Origin: Glandiceps talaboti
Lineage: Eukaryota; Hemichordata; Enteropneusta; Spengelidae
Assembly: GCF_964340395.1 (NCBI RefSeq)
Contig: NC_135554.1
Span: 1,000,001 to 1,064,000, forward strand
Length of the DNA: 64,000 nt
Reading direction: 5' to 3'
Of the stretch, positions 47,851 through 61,469 are shown one piece after another; position 1 is the stretch's first letter; each line of letters begins with the position of its first letter. The notes under the pieces are model-generated. The model was given only the letters and a program-made list of their open reading frames with translations, made no database searches and was not told the DNA's origin. Position numbers and translations under genes: made by a program.

Positions 47851-49723
47851 ACTGAAAAATGAAAAAAAAAATTACTTTTATTTTTAGGAGGCTTGTAACA
47901 TATGCTATATCAGCATCCCTCATGATAGTTAGTGGGGATGGTGTCAAATCTGTTACACGAGGAAATTAAATTGGTTTAATATCACTTGGCACTTTACCAT
48001 ATATATGCTATCATTTGACTGTTGCCATGACATACTCTCATTGCTAGTCATATTTGCATACATTTTATGAATGTTTATTCACTTGTCTGTTGATTACTGT
48101 TGTTATCCTTGCAATAGGTACCACCATTCATTTGTTGCTATGGGCATAGTCTTGTTGCTAGGTGTATTTGACATACTCTCGTTGCTGGTCATATTTGCAT
48201 ACATTTTATAAACTCTGTTCTTGTCGTCTGCACATAGGGCAATTGATAAAAAAATAGCGCAAATATTGCGTTGTCGCACAACCTCGTGTTCAGGACAATG
48301 ATAGATGTATAATTTTTTGAAGATTTAAAGTTGCAACCAAAACAAAATTTTCATACCTAATTTCCATCATCATAATCCAGCCATCCTATGTTGGAAGTGT
48401 ACAAGACAAATATAGCAACATCCTAATCAAACTTTAAAGTGGTGTGTCTACAAAGTTTTGTACTTCTTTATATTTTTTATATCAATTTGGAACTAAATCA
48501 TACCAATGTAACAAGTTTAACTTCTTGGTTGTCTTATTGTAATATTTCAAACACAAGCTACATTCAGTTTATATGGGTAGGTGATGAAACAGCTGTCTTA
48601 CAACATATTACACAATCCAGTCATAAACCAAACTGGCCATACTACACACTTTACCACCAGAGGAAATAGTAAAGTAAACATTATAGCTAATTAACAATAT
48701 ACTGTTCTCACTATGTCAGCTATTAATGAGGACAAATCTACACATTCTCAACAAAGTTAAGCTCAATCTACTGGGTAATTTCAGAGTTGAAGATTTTTGA
48801 GGGAAAAAAATCATATAGAATAACACTTCTAGAAACATCTCACAAGTTTCAGACTCATTCACTTAGTACTTTGTGAGATATAAGTTTTGACCAAAATTCA
48901 CATTTTTACACCTAAATTCCATATCACTGATGATCATTATGTGCTTAATATTTCTTCATCTATACATCCTGATGCATCCCCATCAAATTTCAGTCCAATC
49001 TGCTCAGAAGTTTTGAAATTAAAGACTTTTGACCAAAAAGACACATTTTTAGCCCTAATTTGCATATCACTGATGGTTTCATCATGTTACGAACAATTCT
49101 TAGTATAAACACCCTCAAGAATGTTTCACCCAAATTTCAGCCCAATCTGCCAGGTAGTTTTTAAGTTCTGGCTGTTGCTAAGGGCATGGTCCTGGTTGCT
49201 AGGGCCAATTTTGTCAACATGTTTTGAAGAAAATCTACTGAATAACACTTTCAGAAACATCTCACCAAGTTTCAGACTACTTTTTGACCAAAAATGAACA
49301 TTTTTACACCTAATTTGCATATCACTCATGGAATCATTCTATGCTTAACAATTCTTCGTCCATACATCCCTAAATGCATTCCCATTAAATTTCAGCCCAA
49401 TCTGCTCAGTGGTTTTGGAATTATAGATTTTTGACCAAAAAAGACACATTTTTTAGCCCTAATTTGCAAATCACTGATGGAACCATCATATGATGAACAA
49501 TATTAGTAAAAACATCCTGATGAATGTTTCACCCAAATTTCAGCCCAATCTGCCCAGTAATTTTTGAGTTTAAGTTATTTGACCAAAAATCACATGTTTT
49601 GATCTAAATCACAAACCGGTGGTAAGATCATTTTGATTTGAACAATTTCCCAACTAGACACCCAAGGTAATGGACCCATCAAATATCATGGCAATCGGTT
49701 CAGCGGTTTTTTACTTTAAGTTG

Positions 49724-49765
<42 letters not shown>

Positions 49766-49815
49766 TGCCGGGCGATTCCTATAGCACTACTGAACCTCAG
49801 TTCAGTTGTGCTAAA
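47851..49815 (+). mobile_element. Family A copies (fragment plus longer copy)
   Basis: A fragment at about 48000-48215 with GCTATGGGCATAGTCTTGTT. Then a copy starts near 48250 (AAATAGCGCAAATATTGCGT) and ends CCTCAGTTCAGTTGTGCTAA at about 49812, with (CA)n at 49727-49762. The units TTTGCATATCACTGATGG recur, partly duplicated at 48840-49130 and 49255-49560. Confidence 0.72.
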
Positions 49816-49894
49816 AATGAACTTCAGACTCCACTTCAATGAAGTCACATACACAGCATCTTCTGCCTTCTACAGGCATATTTACCGATTTCAA

Positions 49895-52800
49895 TCATTC
49901 ACTTAAGGAAGACATCAAAATCAAGTGCACTGTAATTACGGGCCGTAATGAGTAGCTCCTAGTTGCTCTGATATACTACGGTGAATATTCATGAACTTTA
50001 CATTGTAGACAATAGAAAGTAAACACCTATTGTCCATCATTCAAGGGTCCAAACTACGATCATTTACGCGTAGTCTCAATTATAAAAAAAATTCTCAAAA
50101 CAAAAGAGTGCATGCAGATCATTTTCAGCGTACTTTTTGTCAAAGTTGTCATTCATTCATTCATTCTAATAGCTTCTGAACAGTAAACATGTCCTTCCTC
50201 CATCATTTACTCCAATGAAGGTTAGAAGGTGTGGGGAATATCCAAATCGGTTGTGATCTTCTTTTCAATGTCACACCTTTCAACCCCACATGAAATATGC
50301 CAAGAGATATGCGCATATTCATAAGCCAAAGATAGTAATGTACCATTAACACCTATTGTCTTCGAATTACCAATCGGAGTCACAAGTTTTTATGCGTAGA
50401 GTAATGTAACAATTAATTCAAAAGGTTTCTTTTCGATTTATTAAAAAAAGCTGTAATTTGTGCAAAAATATTGTTTTTTTACTAATTTCCCGGACAGCAA
50501 TTTAACGATGTTGCCAGCTAATTAGTGAGCAATATTGAGAGTTCAATTGACAAGTACCGAGACACATGTTTATTTTGTAACTGATGTGGCCGCATGTCGA
50601 CACAGCAGAAACTCATTTCCATATTCATGTTACAATGTTTACACAAATTGCCCGACAAATTTCAAGTACATAATATTATACTTTCTGAAGGGGTCACTGC
50701 TTGTTGTGTCATGGGTATAAGAACAACAAAGTGTTTGAGATGTGTATGGAAATATCCTAGGTCACCGTATCACAGTATAAAAAATAGATGTATGCATGCA
50801 TTTTCTTGATACACTATTCATAAAGTAACCAGCCTAAGAAGTTGCCGATAATATTTTACAAACACATTTTGAAGGTCACACTTGCAAGTAATATATACGT
50901 CGCATTGTTTGTAGACTAAATATCCTGATTGACATAGTCTGGACTGATGTACTCTGGCTCCAAATGTATCAAAGCATACAGATAGACAACGTTGTTGACA
51001 ATAATTTTGATTGACACTTCCATTAGATAGCAATGGATGACCGTTCACATGAGCAGTGACACAAATTTGATAGGATCATTCTTCTTGTACATGACTGTCG
51101 GCAAGCCTTTGATTTCGACATAATTTTGCCATTTTATGGTTTTTAAATTTCATTTGCTACTCCCACGTTTGCCCCTGACATTCAACGTCTCTTCTCAAAT
51201 CATGATAGTTTGACATGTCGACATAGTACAGCAGATAGCCTACACAGCGGAGAACCACTGCCGGTTTTAGTATGAGTAAACGGCAAATAACTAATTTCTT
51301 TTCTCCGGCTAGTAAGCCAGGTACGAGTATTGGAAATGATGGACAACCCACTAATACCACAACGAGACAGCAGGCAAATTGTGCCTTCCGAAATACTTCC
51401 CATGCTAGGCCTTTCGTTGTTATGGCGGCCAATTTGCACTTCCGTATGTGATCTGTGCCCTGTGTGCATGTCTGTTACTGTACATGTAACAATATCAGTA
51501 TGTATCAAATCTCACATTGTCTTTACTTTTATTTATTTGAACTGAGCAATGGTTGAGTTAATTTACAAAATCTTCAGAGGAATTAGTGTGGTGTAGACAT
51601 TCACTGGTAGAAAAGTAAAAAATGATTCACGCAATACTCAACTTCCAAACACGTACGGCACTGGTGAAATGACACAATATATGTTATCAATTTCACTTCA
51701 CACATCAGTCATCTGCTATGAAATACTTTTCCGAGTACATTCACATTCAGTCTCACTTCAAGATGGAAATATCGTAAAATTAAAACCAGAGAACAAGTAC
51801 CTAAATCGTAGACATCAATAGCAACTTTTACACAAATGATATATTCACAGATACAAGTACCTCCAATGCTCAGCATTTGAACTTTTATGGCTATGATGCT
51901 CACATGTCGGCCTAAATGTAGCGTTAAACTTTTTCAAAATAAAATAAAGAAGAAGAGAAATAAACATGCTCACTGAAACCCTACTGTGATGCTGCGATGG
52001 TGCAGTTGTATCGCCTCAAAATATTTTTGTTTTTTGAAAGAATAAAAGAATAATAATAGTAATAAAAAAATCTGAACTGAAGGGCACTATTGCGCAACAT
52101 GTCTTGTTACGCTGTGTGTGACCACACACGTAGGGAATGGAATGGAACCCCAGTACTTCGATATTGATTGGGACTACGGTATCATTTGCCGGTTTTAGAT
52201 ACCGCCTTTTCCCATTACACGATACCTCGTACCTCCTCCATGCAACAATCAAACACTCAGAATGTATGGAATTTCCACAAGACTATAAATATTGAAGTTA
52301 CATTTATTGTGTATTTGATTCTCTTTTGTCTAGTTGTAAAAAAAAATCATGGTTGGTGATACTCGCTACGATACTCGTTACGATAATTTTACTTCACCCA
52401 GGACTGTTACAATATCACGTCCATGCGTCAATCACAAACTCTGAATCGATGAGTAAGTTTGTAAAAACATTAAACCATGGTTGGCAATACTTGCTACAAA
52501 GTTACGATAATCTTACAATATTACGTCCATGATATGCATCAGTCACAAACTTCGAATCGACATTTCTACCAGTACGCTTGTAAAAGATTTATTTAGTATT
52601 GAAACTTGGATTTCTTGCATATTGAAATGTATTTGGTGAATATCGACCATGAACATGTGAACACTTGTACTCATAAGAAAAGTACAGAACTAGTTTCATC
52701 AGCACATTACTGGCTGGATTGCGTTGTTTTCGGTGACGATTGAAAACTACGACCAACTATGATACAGAATGATATCATCATTGGAAACACGGAAGATGTG

Positions 52801-53035
52801 AATCGCTATCTATTGTGTGTTGGCGACCAAAACAATGCGTATCTACGCTCAAAGACGACATCGTTAAGGGAAACAAAGAAAGGTGAACTAATTATCTATT
52901 GTCAGTTATTCATGAACTTGAACACCTCATTATCTCCTGTTTCACGGAGTACACAGGAGCTACTTGTCGCTACTCGTGACGACACGTAATTTGGTGCACT
53001 TGATTTCGATGTCTTCCCTTATGTTAGGAGCACTA
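49895..53035. mobile_element. 3.1-kb element with long diverged terminal inverted repeats
   Basis: TTAAGGAAGACATCAAAATC followed by AAGTGCAC (about 49902) is mirrored near 53030 by GTGCACTTGATTTCGATGTC plus TTCCCTTAT. The match extends inward for about 100 bp (GAGTAGC, AGGAGCTAC and TTCATGAACTT words). No clear target duplication, so ends are approximate. It contains a transposase-like N-terminus at 51272-51451 and a diverged 130-bp direct repeat at 52340-52575. Confidence 0.68.
51272..51451 (+). pseudogene. Putative N-terminal fragment of an hAT/TTF-type transposase
   Basis: ATG to TGA, 59 codons. It starts MSKRQITNFFSPASKPG and continues with a Thr/Gln/Asn-rich stretch. The opening M-S-K-R-Q...F-F-S pattern is common at the N-terminus of hAT-like transposases with a TTF zinc finger, from memory. 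No catalytic part is seen nearby, so it would be a leftover or first exon. A longer minus-strand ORF overlaps (51157-51432) but has no recognised character. Confidence 0.4.
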
Positions 53036-53414
53036 AACTTTGTCGAAGTTGAGAACTTTTCAAAATGGGAAGATATGGTTCAAGATAAATGTTGGGTTTA
53101 AATGTTATATACTGTATGTCCTAAGTTTGTTTTGTTACATGGGATTTCTACAGTTACCATCAAAAACTTGTTTTTTCTATTCACAAAAATATTCACCTTT
53201 CAGAGATTTGTACCCTTTCACTTATACATTTTCCAATGCAAATACTCAAAGGATTACTCCACAATGTAATAGAATAACTATGAGTAGTTGCTATAGAAAC
53301 CATAGAGAAAGAAATCTTGAATTAGAATTCAAATTTGTCAATTCATTACTTGTTACAATTTAAAGCATGATGTGACAATTACACAGCTATCTACAGTGTG
53401 ATGGCCTTATTGTT

Positions 53415-53582
53415 AATTGAAATTATAATTATTAAATTATCTGTTCATAATATGAAAGAAAATATAATTATTAAATTATCTGTTCATAATATAAAATAAA
53501 TTATAATTATTATCAGTTCATAATATGAAATAAATTATAATTATTAATTTATGTTCATATGAAATAAATTATAATTACAGCA
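53415..53582. repeat. AT-rich tandem repeat of about 48-55 bp
   Basis: Three to four units of AAATTATAATTATTAAATTA plus TCTGTTCATAATATGAAA. Confidence 0.85.
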
Positions 53583-53659
53583 TGGATGTAGCAGCTAGTG
53601 ACAGCACACTAACAATTTTAAGGAAAGACGATATCATTGTATGCACTTTAGTTAAGGTA

Positions 53660-53973
53660 CATTAGGCATAATTGAGGCATAATTTGCATATCACTCATGG
53701 GATTGCCATGCCATGAACAAACCTCAATCTACACATGCAAAAGAATATGCAAACCAAATTTCATGTCAATATGTGCAGTAGTTTTGGACTTAAGTTTTTT
53801 TACCCCAAATCACATTTTTCGACCCATATCACACATCTCTGTTGCTATCGTTTTTATTTCAACATTTTCCATCTACAGTCTAAATAATGTTCATACCAAA
53901 CACCAAGGCAATTGGTCAGGCAGTTTTTGACTTTAACTCATTTACTGTAATGCACACAGTGTGTATGTAAACG

Positions 53974-54033
<60 letters not shown>

Positions 54034-54092
54034 TGCCACACTTTGCCACACTTATAGCAAGACTGAACTACTGCAGTGTTCAGTTGTGCCAA
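53660..54092 (+). mobile_element. Family A 3' fragment
   Basis: Contains TTTGCATATCACTCATGG, a (CA)n at 53981-54031 and CACTTATAGCAAGACTGAAC...TTCAGTTGTGCCAA. It ends about 70 nt from the donor of the 54164-54317 exon. Confidence 0.72.
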
Positions 54093-54163
54093 CAATACAC
54101 CAATCAAACACAATATCATAGAGTAACCAATCAGAATGCATGTCACAAGACTGTATTTCTTAC

Positions 54164-54317
54164 TTGTATTGCAATGCAAGGAGCTGTTTACGCATAGTAT
54201 CAAGAGTTCGTTGGTTTCTCTTTTCTTGATCTTTGAGAGCAGCAATCATCCTCTCAATACCAGAATCACTACTTTTCAAATCTTGCCTGCCTAATTCTGC
54301 GAGTCGTCTTCGGATCT
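54164..54317 (-). CDS. CCDC17: CCDC17 homologue, coiled-coil exon
   Basis: A 154-nt exon, acceptor CTTGTCATTGCAG, donor AA|GTAAGA. With the carried G the product begins EIRRRLAELGRQDLKSSDSG and continues as a coiled coil ending QLLALQY. It corresponds to the LEQEIRELQ region of vertebrate CCDC17 as I remember it. It leaves two nucleotides (AA), which the 66-nt exon at 43353-43418 completes to Lys. The intron that follows is about 10.7 kb and contains family A copies and a 3.1-kb TIR element. Confidence 0.85.
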
Positions 54318-54359
54318 CTGCAATGACAAGTCAAGAACAGATGCAGTGAATGGCTAAAT

Positions 54360-55300
54360 TTTTACCTCCCTGAAAGGTTATGTTATGCTTTTGTCTGTTT
54401 GTGTGTCCGTGCCCACATCTGTGTCTGTCTGTGGACACGATATCTTAAAAACTACAGTAACCATGATTCCAATAAATCTTGCTACTCATCTTCCATATGC
54501 TAATCATAAGAACTGATTAGATTTTCAAAAGCATCCAATGAAGATAAGTTAGTAATTTACATAAATAACAAATTTTTTGTAATTAAGTGATATCTTGCAT
54601 GAGAAGTAATTTTGCAAATTGCGCATAACTTAGCACATACATTGATGATAAAAAAACACATACATCTGCTATTTTCAACAGCATAAGGTTAGCTATTACA
54701 CGATCACAATCATCGCCCAGTTGGTGTGCTTCCGGTATGGGTACATCTAGCTTGTCTGTCATTGTCATATTTTGCTTCCTCTGTTCAGTTTTCTAAGATG
54801 TCTGATCAACAGAATTGCTTTTCCACTGAAGTTTAGTAGACAACATTTAGTTATACTCTCTGACATGTAAATGTCATGTTTTTGCATCATGCATCATGAG
54901 ATGTCACATTGACCTCATGCTTCCTTCGATGTCCTTATGAAACTAGGTCAAGGGTTAAATTCACCTCGGAGGTTTTTGCTAGCGATAACGTGGCCAGTGT
55001 TGTTTTACTGTGAAATTGTCAAATATTTTCCAAATAGTTATGAATTAATTTCTTATTTTACACTTTGGTTATTTTTAGTAGATATTAGAACGCCTGTGCA
55101 ATTCATATTTGATTTTCCGACCTTAGTTTTTATTTCAATGATCGTCAGGTTCGAGTACTTTCCTAAATTTTGATAAATTATAGACAATCACACAGCTGTC
55201 TAGTCACCATGGGTGAATCAAATCGGCAGACAATCTATGCTTCACCTAGATAAATTCATACCATCTTGTCACCATTTCATGTTCTATAGCTAACTTGGGC
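54360..55300. other. Intron sequence with diverged family C-like start
   Basis: 54360-54560 has TCTGTCTGTGGACACGATAT and AAGAACTGATTAGATTTT, shared with 24540-24600 and 27225-27260. The rest is AT-rich with nothing supported. Confidence 0.45.
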
Positions 55301-55309
55301 CTTTATTAC

Positions 55310-55647
55310 TATACCTTTATTAGTATACCACTTGATATAAGAAATGTTCAATACAGGTCCAAATTCAAACGAGAATACAAAAAATATTTGCATGTGTCTA
55401 GTTTTTCTTGTAAACAATAATTAGTTAATAGTTAGTTATTCTTCTTCCATGTATATATTGTATGTTGTAGCCGTATGTTTTTTGAACATAAGCCCAGACT
55501 ATTGTATTTTGTTTGTACACTGTATGTATTTAAGGGGATGGACTTGATTAGTTACTTAATAACTACTTCCAATCTCCTCTTTCCCATTATCATGTAATTG
55601 TATTATTTCCTTTTATATTGTATGTTTAAATATTGGGAAATAAATCA

Positions 55648-55679
<32 letters not shown>
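55310..55679 (+). mobile_element. Retrotransposon 3' end with (ATT)n tail
   Basis: A short open stretch (RNVQYRSKFKREYKKYLHV, then TAA at about 55420) is followed by a TGTATGTTGTAGCCGTATG-type 3' UTR, AAATAAATCATATT and (ATT)n at 55648-55679. The polyadenylation-like word directly before a trinucleotide tail suggests a 5'-truncated non-LTR insertion on the plus strand. The peptide alone is too short to classify. Confidence 0.55.
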
Positions 55680-55681
<2 letters not shown>

Positions 55682-56840
55682 TGTATATCATTATCATTTT
55701 CGGATTTCACCAGAATTGTTGCCTCATGACCCTGCTCAGAGCATATGATACAGTGAATGGTAAATTCACACACAGTACCTAGAGTAATAATCTTTATTTA
55801 TACTGGATAGTTCTTTAAGCATTTTGAAAAATTCTGTTTACTTCAGTCTAGTGGGCTGATTTCTAATATGGTGTCAGTAAAAATGAGCATAAATTTAAAA
55901 TATTCCAAACAAAAATTACAGAAAACAAAAAAGAACATGTACTGACTTGAAATTGACAAATCTGATTAAGCTACACTCTACTGTATACTACCAACTTGGG
56001 GGCATTTTTTACTGATTTTGAGGGTAAATTTGGTGATAATTTTTCGTTGTTCTGTCAAATAATGATATATAATTACACAAACTGATTTTTCAGAAGGTAT
56101 TGGGGTGATGACTTCAGATATATTGTCCCTTTGATTGCCGGTGCGGGGCCGACTATTGCGTCGTAATCGGATTTGTGAGCCGTTAATTATTTTCGTTCAA
56201 ATCTATTACGATTAAAAATAACATTTTCTGACAAATTTTCGCTGATTTTGACCATTTAACCAGTATACAGAAGTTTTGTAGGAACATAAATGTTGGTATT
56301 TTGAATTTTGTTTGTAATATAAATATTTTGTTTATTTGTGATATGTCAATAAATAAACAACCTATGTTTGTTTTATTAATATTTTATTACATTAATCCAT
56401 ATTTCGGTTCTGTGTGTGATATTTGAATGTATGTATTTGCTACTATGATGTAGAAAATTTATTTTCCATTCAAATAATACCTAATTTTTAAAAAATAAGC
56501 AACTCTAAGTATTTTTACATCAGTTTGATTACACCACACTCACTCTCACATTATGTTAGTGAGGGGGCTGGTGGAGAACAAACAATCCCATGAGGCCAGT
56601 GGTGGTGAAAGGGTTAAGCAGCGGCGCTAATAAACTTGATTATTATGAAATTTATTATTATTATATAATATTATTTAATTATTATTCTTATAATTGCTAT
56701 GGTAAACATTAAAGAATACAGTAAGAACCCCCACCCCCCACCCCCACCCCCACCCCATCCACTACATGTACTAAAATCACTTTATTCTGTCTCATCTCAT
56801 ATAAAGTAAATAAAGTCTCCCTTTTCCACTAACAACTCAC
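55680..56840. other. Intron sequence with C-rich run
   Basis: AT-rich, with (CCCCCA)n at about 56728-56758 close to the 56841-56961 exon. No gene seen. Confidence 0.45.
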
Positions 56841-56961
56841 CTTCTTTTTGTATCTCTAGATCTCTGTTTCTGCCCTGAAGGTCTTTCAGTTGACGGCCAT
56901 GTTGTTCTGCCAGGCTACGTAGGTGGGCTTGGTGTTCTCTCTGCCATCTTGGACTTGGTTC
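56841..56961 (-). CDS. CCDC17: CCDC17 homologue, coiled-coil exon
   Basis: A 121-nt exon (40 codons plus one nucleotide). The acceptor is TTTGTTCACCAG and the donor is GAAG|GTGAGT. The product starts EPSPRWQREHQAHLRSLAEQ, continues HGRQLKDLQGRNRDLEIQKE, and is a typical amphipathic coiled coil. It enters in phase 0 and leaves one G, which the next exon completes to a Glu codon. This matches in character the coiled-coil part of CCDC17 before the conserved EIRELQ-type motif. Confidence 0.8.
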
Positions 56962-57059
56962 CTGGTGAACAAAGCCAAACATAAGAAAAACACATTTAGA
57001 TTGGAAGATAACACTTCAAAAGACAAGCCTTCATTCGAACACATACTCCCCAACTAGTG

Positions 57060-57920
57060 TGTTATATGGCAATGTTATTGTCCAAATTTAAATGGTTTCC
57101 CTAGATACAAAACTTCATAATTTATTCACCAATTTGCTATTTGACCTATGGAGATCCAAGTCAAAGGTCAAGATATAAAAAGAAAGCTTATCTTTAGGTA
57201 TAGACATTTAAAAAAAGAGTCTTTATGTATTCAACTTCTTGAGTTAATGTAGAAAGAAAATATTTGGTCATTTCACCTTGAAAATGTTTGTCAAGGTCAA
57301 GGTTGATGTCTCATTACAACGCTCATCACATAATATGAGGTAGGCACTTGAATGGAGTCCATATGTATCAAACTTTTGGCGATAACAGACAAAATTTGCT
57401 TTATTATCATAAATATGGCTGCCATTTTACTATACAGGTCAAGGTTGCAAAATTAAGTGACATGCACATACATATGCCTCACATAAACAAGCCCAAGTCA
57501 TGATTATAATATCATCATGATCACTTGAAATGTTCCGATTTAAAAAGCTATGAAGGTAACACAAATATGGCTATTTGACCTTGAAGACTCAAGGTCAAAG
57601 ATCAAGGGCTTTAAAGAAAGCTCATATTTGATAATACAGTTGCAGCGACTTGAATGGAGTCACTACACATTATAAATAAAAAGCTATAATGCATATTGTG
57701 AAATTTCACACTTTATTTGTTTCAATATTTGATTCAATCGCAAAACAATGGGACGTGCATATGTGTCACATAGTGTGTTACCTTTATGCCAGGTTTGGTT
57801 GAAATCAGTTGTTGCATGCCAGAGGTATGAGGGTGAACATACACACCGACGGACAAATTCAAAGACGGAATCCAACATATAAGTTCCTACCTGACAGTGT
57901 CCGTTGGGGCACACAATGAT
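57060..57920. repeat. Diverged interspersed repeat with family B-like right end
   Basis: Recurring GGTCAAGGTC and ACTTGAATGGAGTC words to 57660. Then GGACGTGCATATGTGTCACA and AGGTTTGGTTGAAATCAG, parallel to the right end of family B. Old and degenerate. Confidence 0.5.
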
Positions 57921-59190
57921 ACATTGAAGTGGCAGGAAATGTCAAAGTGAAAAGATATTATAATGGTCAAACTGTACAAATACTTGTACATACATTTCAT
58001 ATTACTATACTTTGACGTCAGACTATAGTAATATGGTTGGAACTACTTTGAATTATTTGTAAACATCATCAACCTTGTGATAGTTGCGCAACGCAGTGAA
58101 ATCATTGTCCGTTAATTTTAAAATAAAATTTCACAATGTTTTCAACATTTTAACTTGCCCAGTGTTGATGTTTTTAGCATATGACTCTGAGCCAAGTTCT
58201 ATCCATAACCGGTATAGGCACCTTTTCGTTAGTTTAATCTGTTGATTAAATAAACTCTTTACATGTATTAATCATGTATTAAACCTTTTACAAATTAATT
58301 AGTTACAAACATGGACTTTGTATTATATTATTGTTTTAGTCTTTTTTTAAATAGAAAAAACATAGTTGATTTATTAATTTGAAATAGCAAATAAATACAA
58401 CTTTTTTATGGCCACTTTGAATTTTCTCGCTTGTTCAAGCCATGAATTTCCATGCATTGAGTTCAAGGGCACAGATAATTTGGGGTATTTCTGAAGAGAC
58501 CGAACAATATGATTTACCTTTTTAATTCATACATATAATCAGGTCCTTCAATTATTACCCAGTTGTTGCACAAATAAAACTAAAACAATATAGTAATTAT
58601 CCCATTCATGCAAAGTCTGGTAACTACTTAAACTAGTGAAAAAATAAGTTCACATGTTATATAATGTATAGAAGCTGTTGGTGTAAAATATTTTTATATT
58701 TTGAGAAAATTAAATTCTTGCTTGCCTTGGTGGCTGCTAAATTAATACATTTGGTTGTGCAATACATATATGGTCTGACATCTCCACAAATACAGAACAA
58801 GCTATAGAATGGTTAGAAAAAAAAAGGTGTTTTTAAAAAAAGTAATCATTTACATCTTGTGACACCAGTGTGTAATAATTTTTCATAATTTTGTGTGTAT
58901 CTATGTTATTGAGTTTATTTCAAGAGCTAATTTGGTAATGTTTTGGTCGTGTTTTTTATCACTCCATTTTGATATGTTTATGCTTTCTTTCCTTTTGGTT
59001 AGTTAATTTCTTTCATTGAATTTATTGGGTAACTGAATGTATTTTATTTTTTCTACATGTAGTGTACCTACCCATTTATATTTACATATAATAATCATAC
59101 ATGTCACTTCATTCCCACACTGGCTTCAATTCTTTTGTGGTTTTCTTCAAACCACACATCATTTATGATGATTACAGCTCACTGGCATAG

Positions 59191-59246
<56 letters not shown>

Positions 59247-59907
59247 AAACCATGGTAAATGTCGGCTCATCCTAGCAAGTCCAGTGTCGCTTCCACAAAA
59301 CAAAGAATTTAGGCAACCTTTACAGACTCAGCCCTATAGAGACATGGTTTGTGGAGTATTTGTTAATGAACTGGGTGTCTTTTGGCCCAGTTCCCAGTCG
59401 ACTTGAAGGGGATAATAGTCGGCTACATTTATGTGGTCACCATATACTTTAACCGGTGTTTTTGTTACCATTGACATCACAGCCTTCAGGACTCAGACAA
59501 CAAATACATGTATTACCACCACTCTGCGTAGGCTATGACACGTGTCTTTGTTATGATCGCAGGACTGTGTTGAGATGTTATTTGCATACTTTGGCCAACC
59601 CACATAATGACGACCGACATCACATTCCTTTTCCAAACCCTTCCAGCCAGACTCGGGACAAGTCCCTCTCTTCTCGCGGCTAAGCCGCTCGGCATACATA
59701 AAAAGATTAGGGACGATAGTCATGAGTCTGGCAGCAAGACTAACTAACTACAAAGGTGCAAATGCAAAACAGTAGTGTACATGTAAATCTCGATTACAGA
59801 GAACTCAACTGTTATAGTATTGTGTGTGCACTGCCAAAGAACTGAATCATAATGTTAGAGGAATCACATTATTAGTTCAATATACAACTAGAAATGTCAA
59901 TGCTTAC
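57921..59907. other. Intron sequence with a (CA)n tract
   Basis: AT-rich to 59190, (CA)n at 59193-59241, then a less AT-rich part to 59760 that holds overlapping ORFs of 60-76 codons on both strands (59456-59723). None shows a recognisable family or phase-matched splice sites. Confidence 0.4.
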
Positions 59908-60075
59908 ATGTATATCATTCTCTTCATCTGACTGCATAGGAGGGAGACTGACACTAGAATCTGAATCTGAATATGAATATGATGTATGTCTGGGGTGGGG
60001 ACTTCGGATCACATCATACTCTCTAGCAGATATGTAAGTTCTGAGCTTTTCTTCTTTTTCTTGCAAGTCGTCATA
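59908..60075 (-). CDS. CCDC17: CCDC17 homologue, Ser/Asp-rich exon
   Basis: A 168-nt exon (56 codons, phase 0 in and out). It has a good pyrimidine-rich acceptor (TTTTGTGTCATTTCAG) and a GTAAGC donor at 59902-59907. The product starts YDDLQEKEEKLRTYISARE, a short charged helix. It then becomes low-complexity and acidic, with an SYSYSDSDSSVS run followed by DEEND. Human CCDC17 as I recall it has no clear counterpart to this segment, so it is probably a lineage-specific linker. Both phases fit the neighbouring exons exactly. Confidence 0.75.
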
Positions 60076-60165
60076 CTGAAATGACACAAAAGCCAATATT
60101 CTCCAACTGGAATTGGTTTCATTAGGCATTTTAGTTCAGTTGTACTACACTATACATGTATACTG

Positions 60166-60224
60166 AAACTACCCCGGTACCCTATTGAAACTACCCCGGT
60201 ACCCTATTGAAACTACCCCGGTTA
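60166..60224. repeat. 22-bp minisatellite, left remnant
   Basis: Three units of ACCCTATTGAAACTACCCCGGT. They are cut off from the main array at 62178-63330 by the Harbinger-like element. Confidence 0.93.
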
Positions 60225-61413
60225 GACTGCTTTCACAAAAACTTGTTTGTTTGTTTTTTGTTTTTGTTTTTTTGTTTTTTTTTTGTTTGTTTTTTTTGTT
60301 GTTGTTGTTGTTGTTTTTTTTGGGGGGGGGCTTTAAAGTATATGGATAGTGTGTGTGTGGGGGGGAGGGGGGGGTAACCTGAAAAAATGTTATGGGGTAC
60401 CTGAAAATAAATTGACATCATGACTTTTCAAACATGGGAAAATAAGCTTTTAAAATGTTGGTCTTCCTTTTTCAACAACAACAACAACAACAAAAACAGC
60501 TACAAACAACAGTTGCTCACAAGTTAGTAAAATGAAAAACAAAAACAGTCAAATTTTAATTTTCTTTTATTCTTTTAATAAACTGTTAATGTAATGATAA
60601 ATTGAAATGGGCGAATTGAGTGGTACAGATTGTTTTTTGTCTGAAAATACCAGTGTCTTTCATGTACACTACTATCTACTAAAAATTGGTTCATTTAATG
60701 TGTGAAATTACCTTAACACTGTACTGACAATATTCTTTGTGACATGACTGTGTTTTGGTTTGTGGTTATCACAATGATATGTAACTTTTTCATGTAAATT
60801 CTTACTAGTATTAAATGACAGACAAATATGACAGACAACATTTTACATTTGCAGCTCTTGGAAGTTAAAAAAAAAAAAAAGAGTTGGAAAAGGTTCATCT
60901 CAGCCTGCCATCAAAATGTAAAAGATGCACCTGCACTAAAACATACTTGACAAGTATCAAAAACTTCTGTGCAAGGTATTTTTTCATCCTATAGATACGA
61001 CTATAATTTTCAACACAAACTTTTAATAACACATTCTAAATATTTCCTAAAATTAGCATATTGGCAACGTCTGCTACATGTGAAACAGAAGACAATATCT
61101 CACAAGCTGAGTTAACAGATCCAGAGAAAAAGTAAAATAAGTGTTTTGCACATACTTTTCAACTTTGCATGAATATACTATTACTTGTAAATATAAAGAT
61201 AAATAAATAAACTTTCACATAACTCTCAAGTTACCCTAAAGATATATGGCAGGAATGAGGTAGTGAACTGAAACAATATGAGCAAATACTCCAATATAGT
61301 CTCAATAAACATTTTCATAAAGTAGTGTTTGCACAAACTGTGGAATTTTTTTGGAATGCTTAAAACATATCTCTGTAAAACATATCTGAATATATAAATA
61401 TTTGAAGCAGCAC

Positions 61414-61469
<56 letters not shown>

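Noticed and set aside
55320-55425. C-terminal tail of a seven-transmembrane receptor (RNVQYRSKFKREYKK)
   Set aside because: The basic stretch is suggestive of helix 8, but no NPxxY or membrane segment precedes it and an (ATT)n-tailed 3' UTR follows, so a retrotransposon end is more likely.
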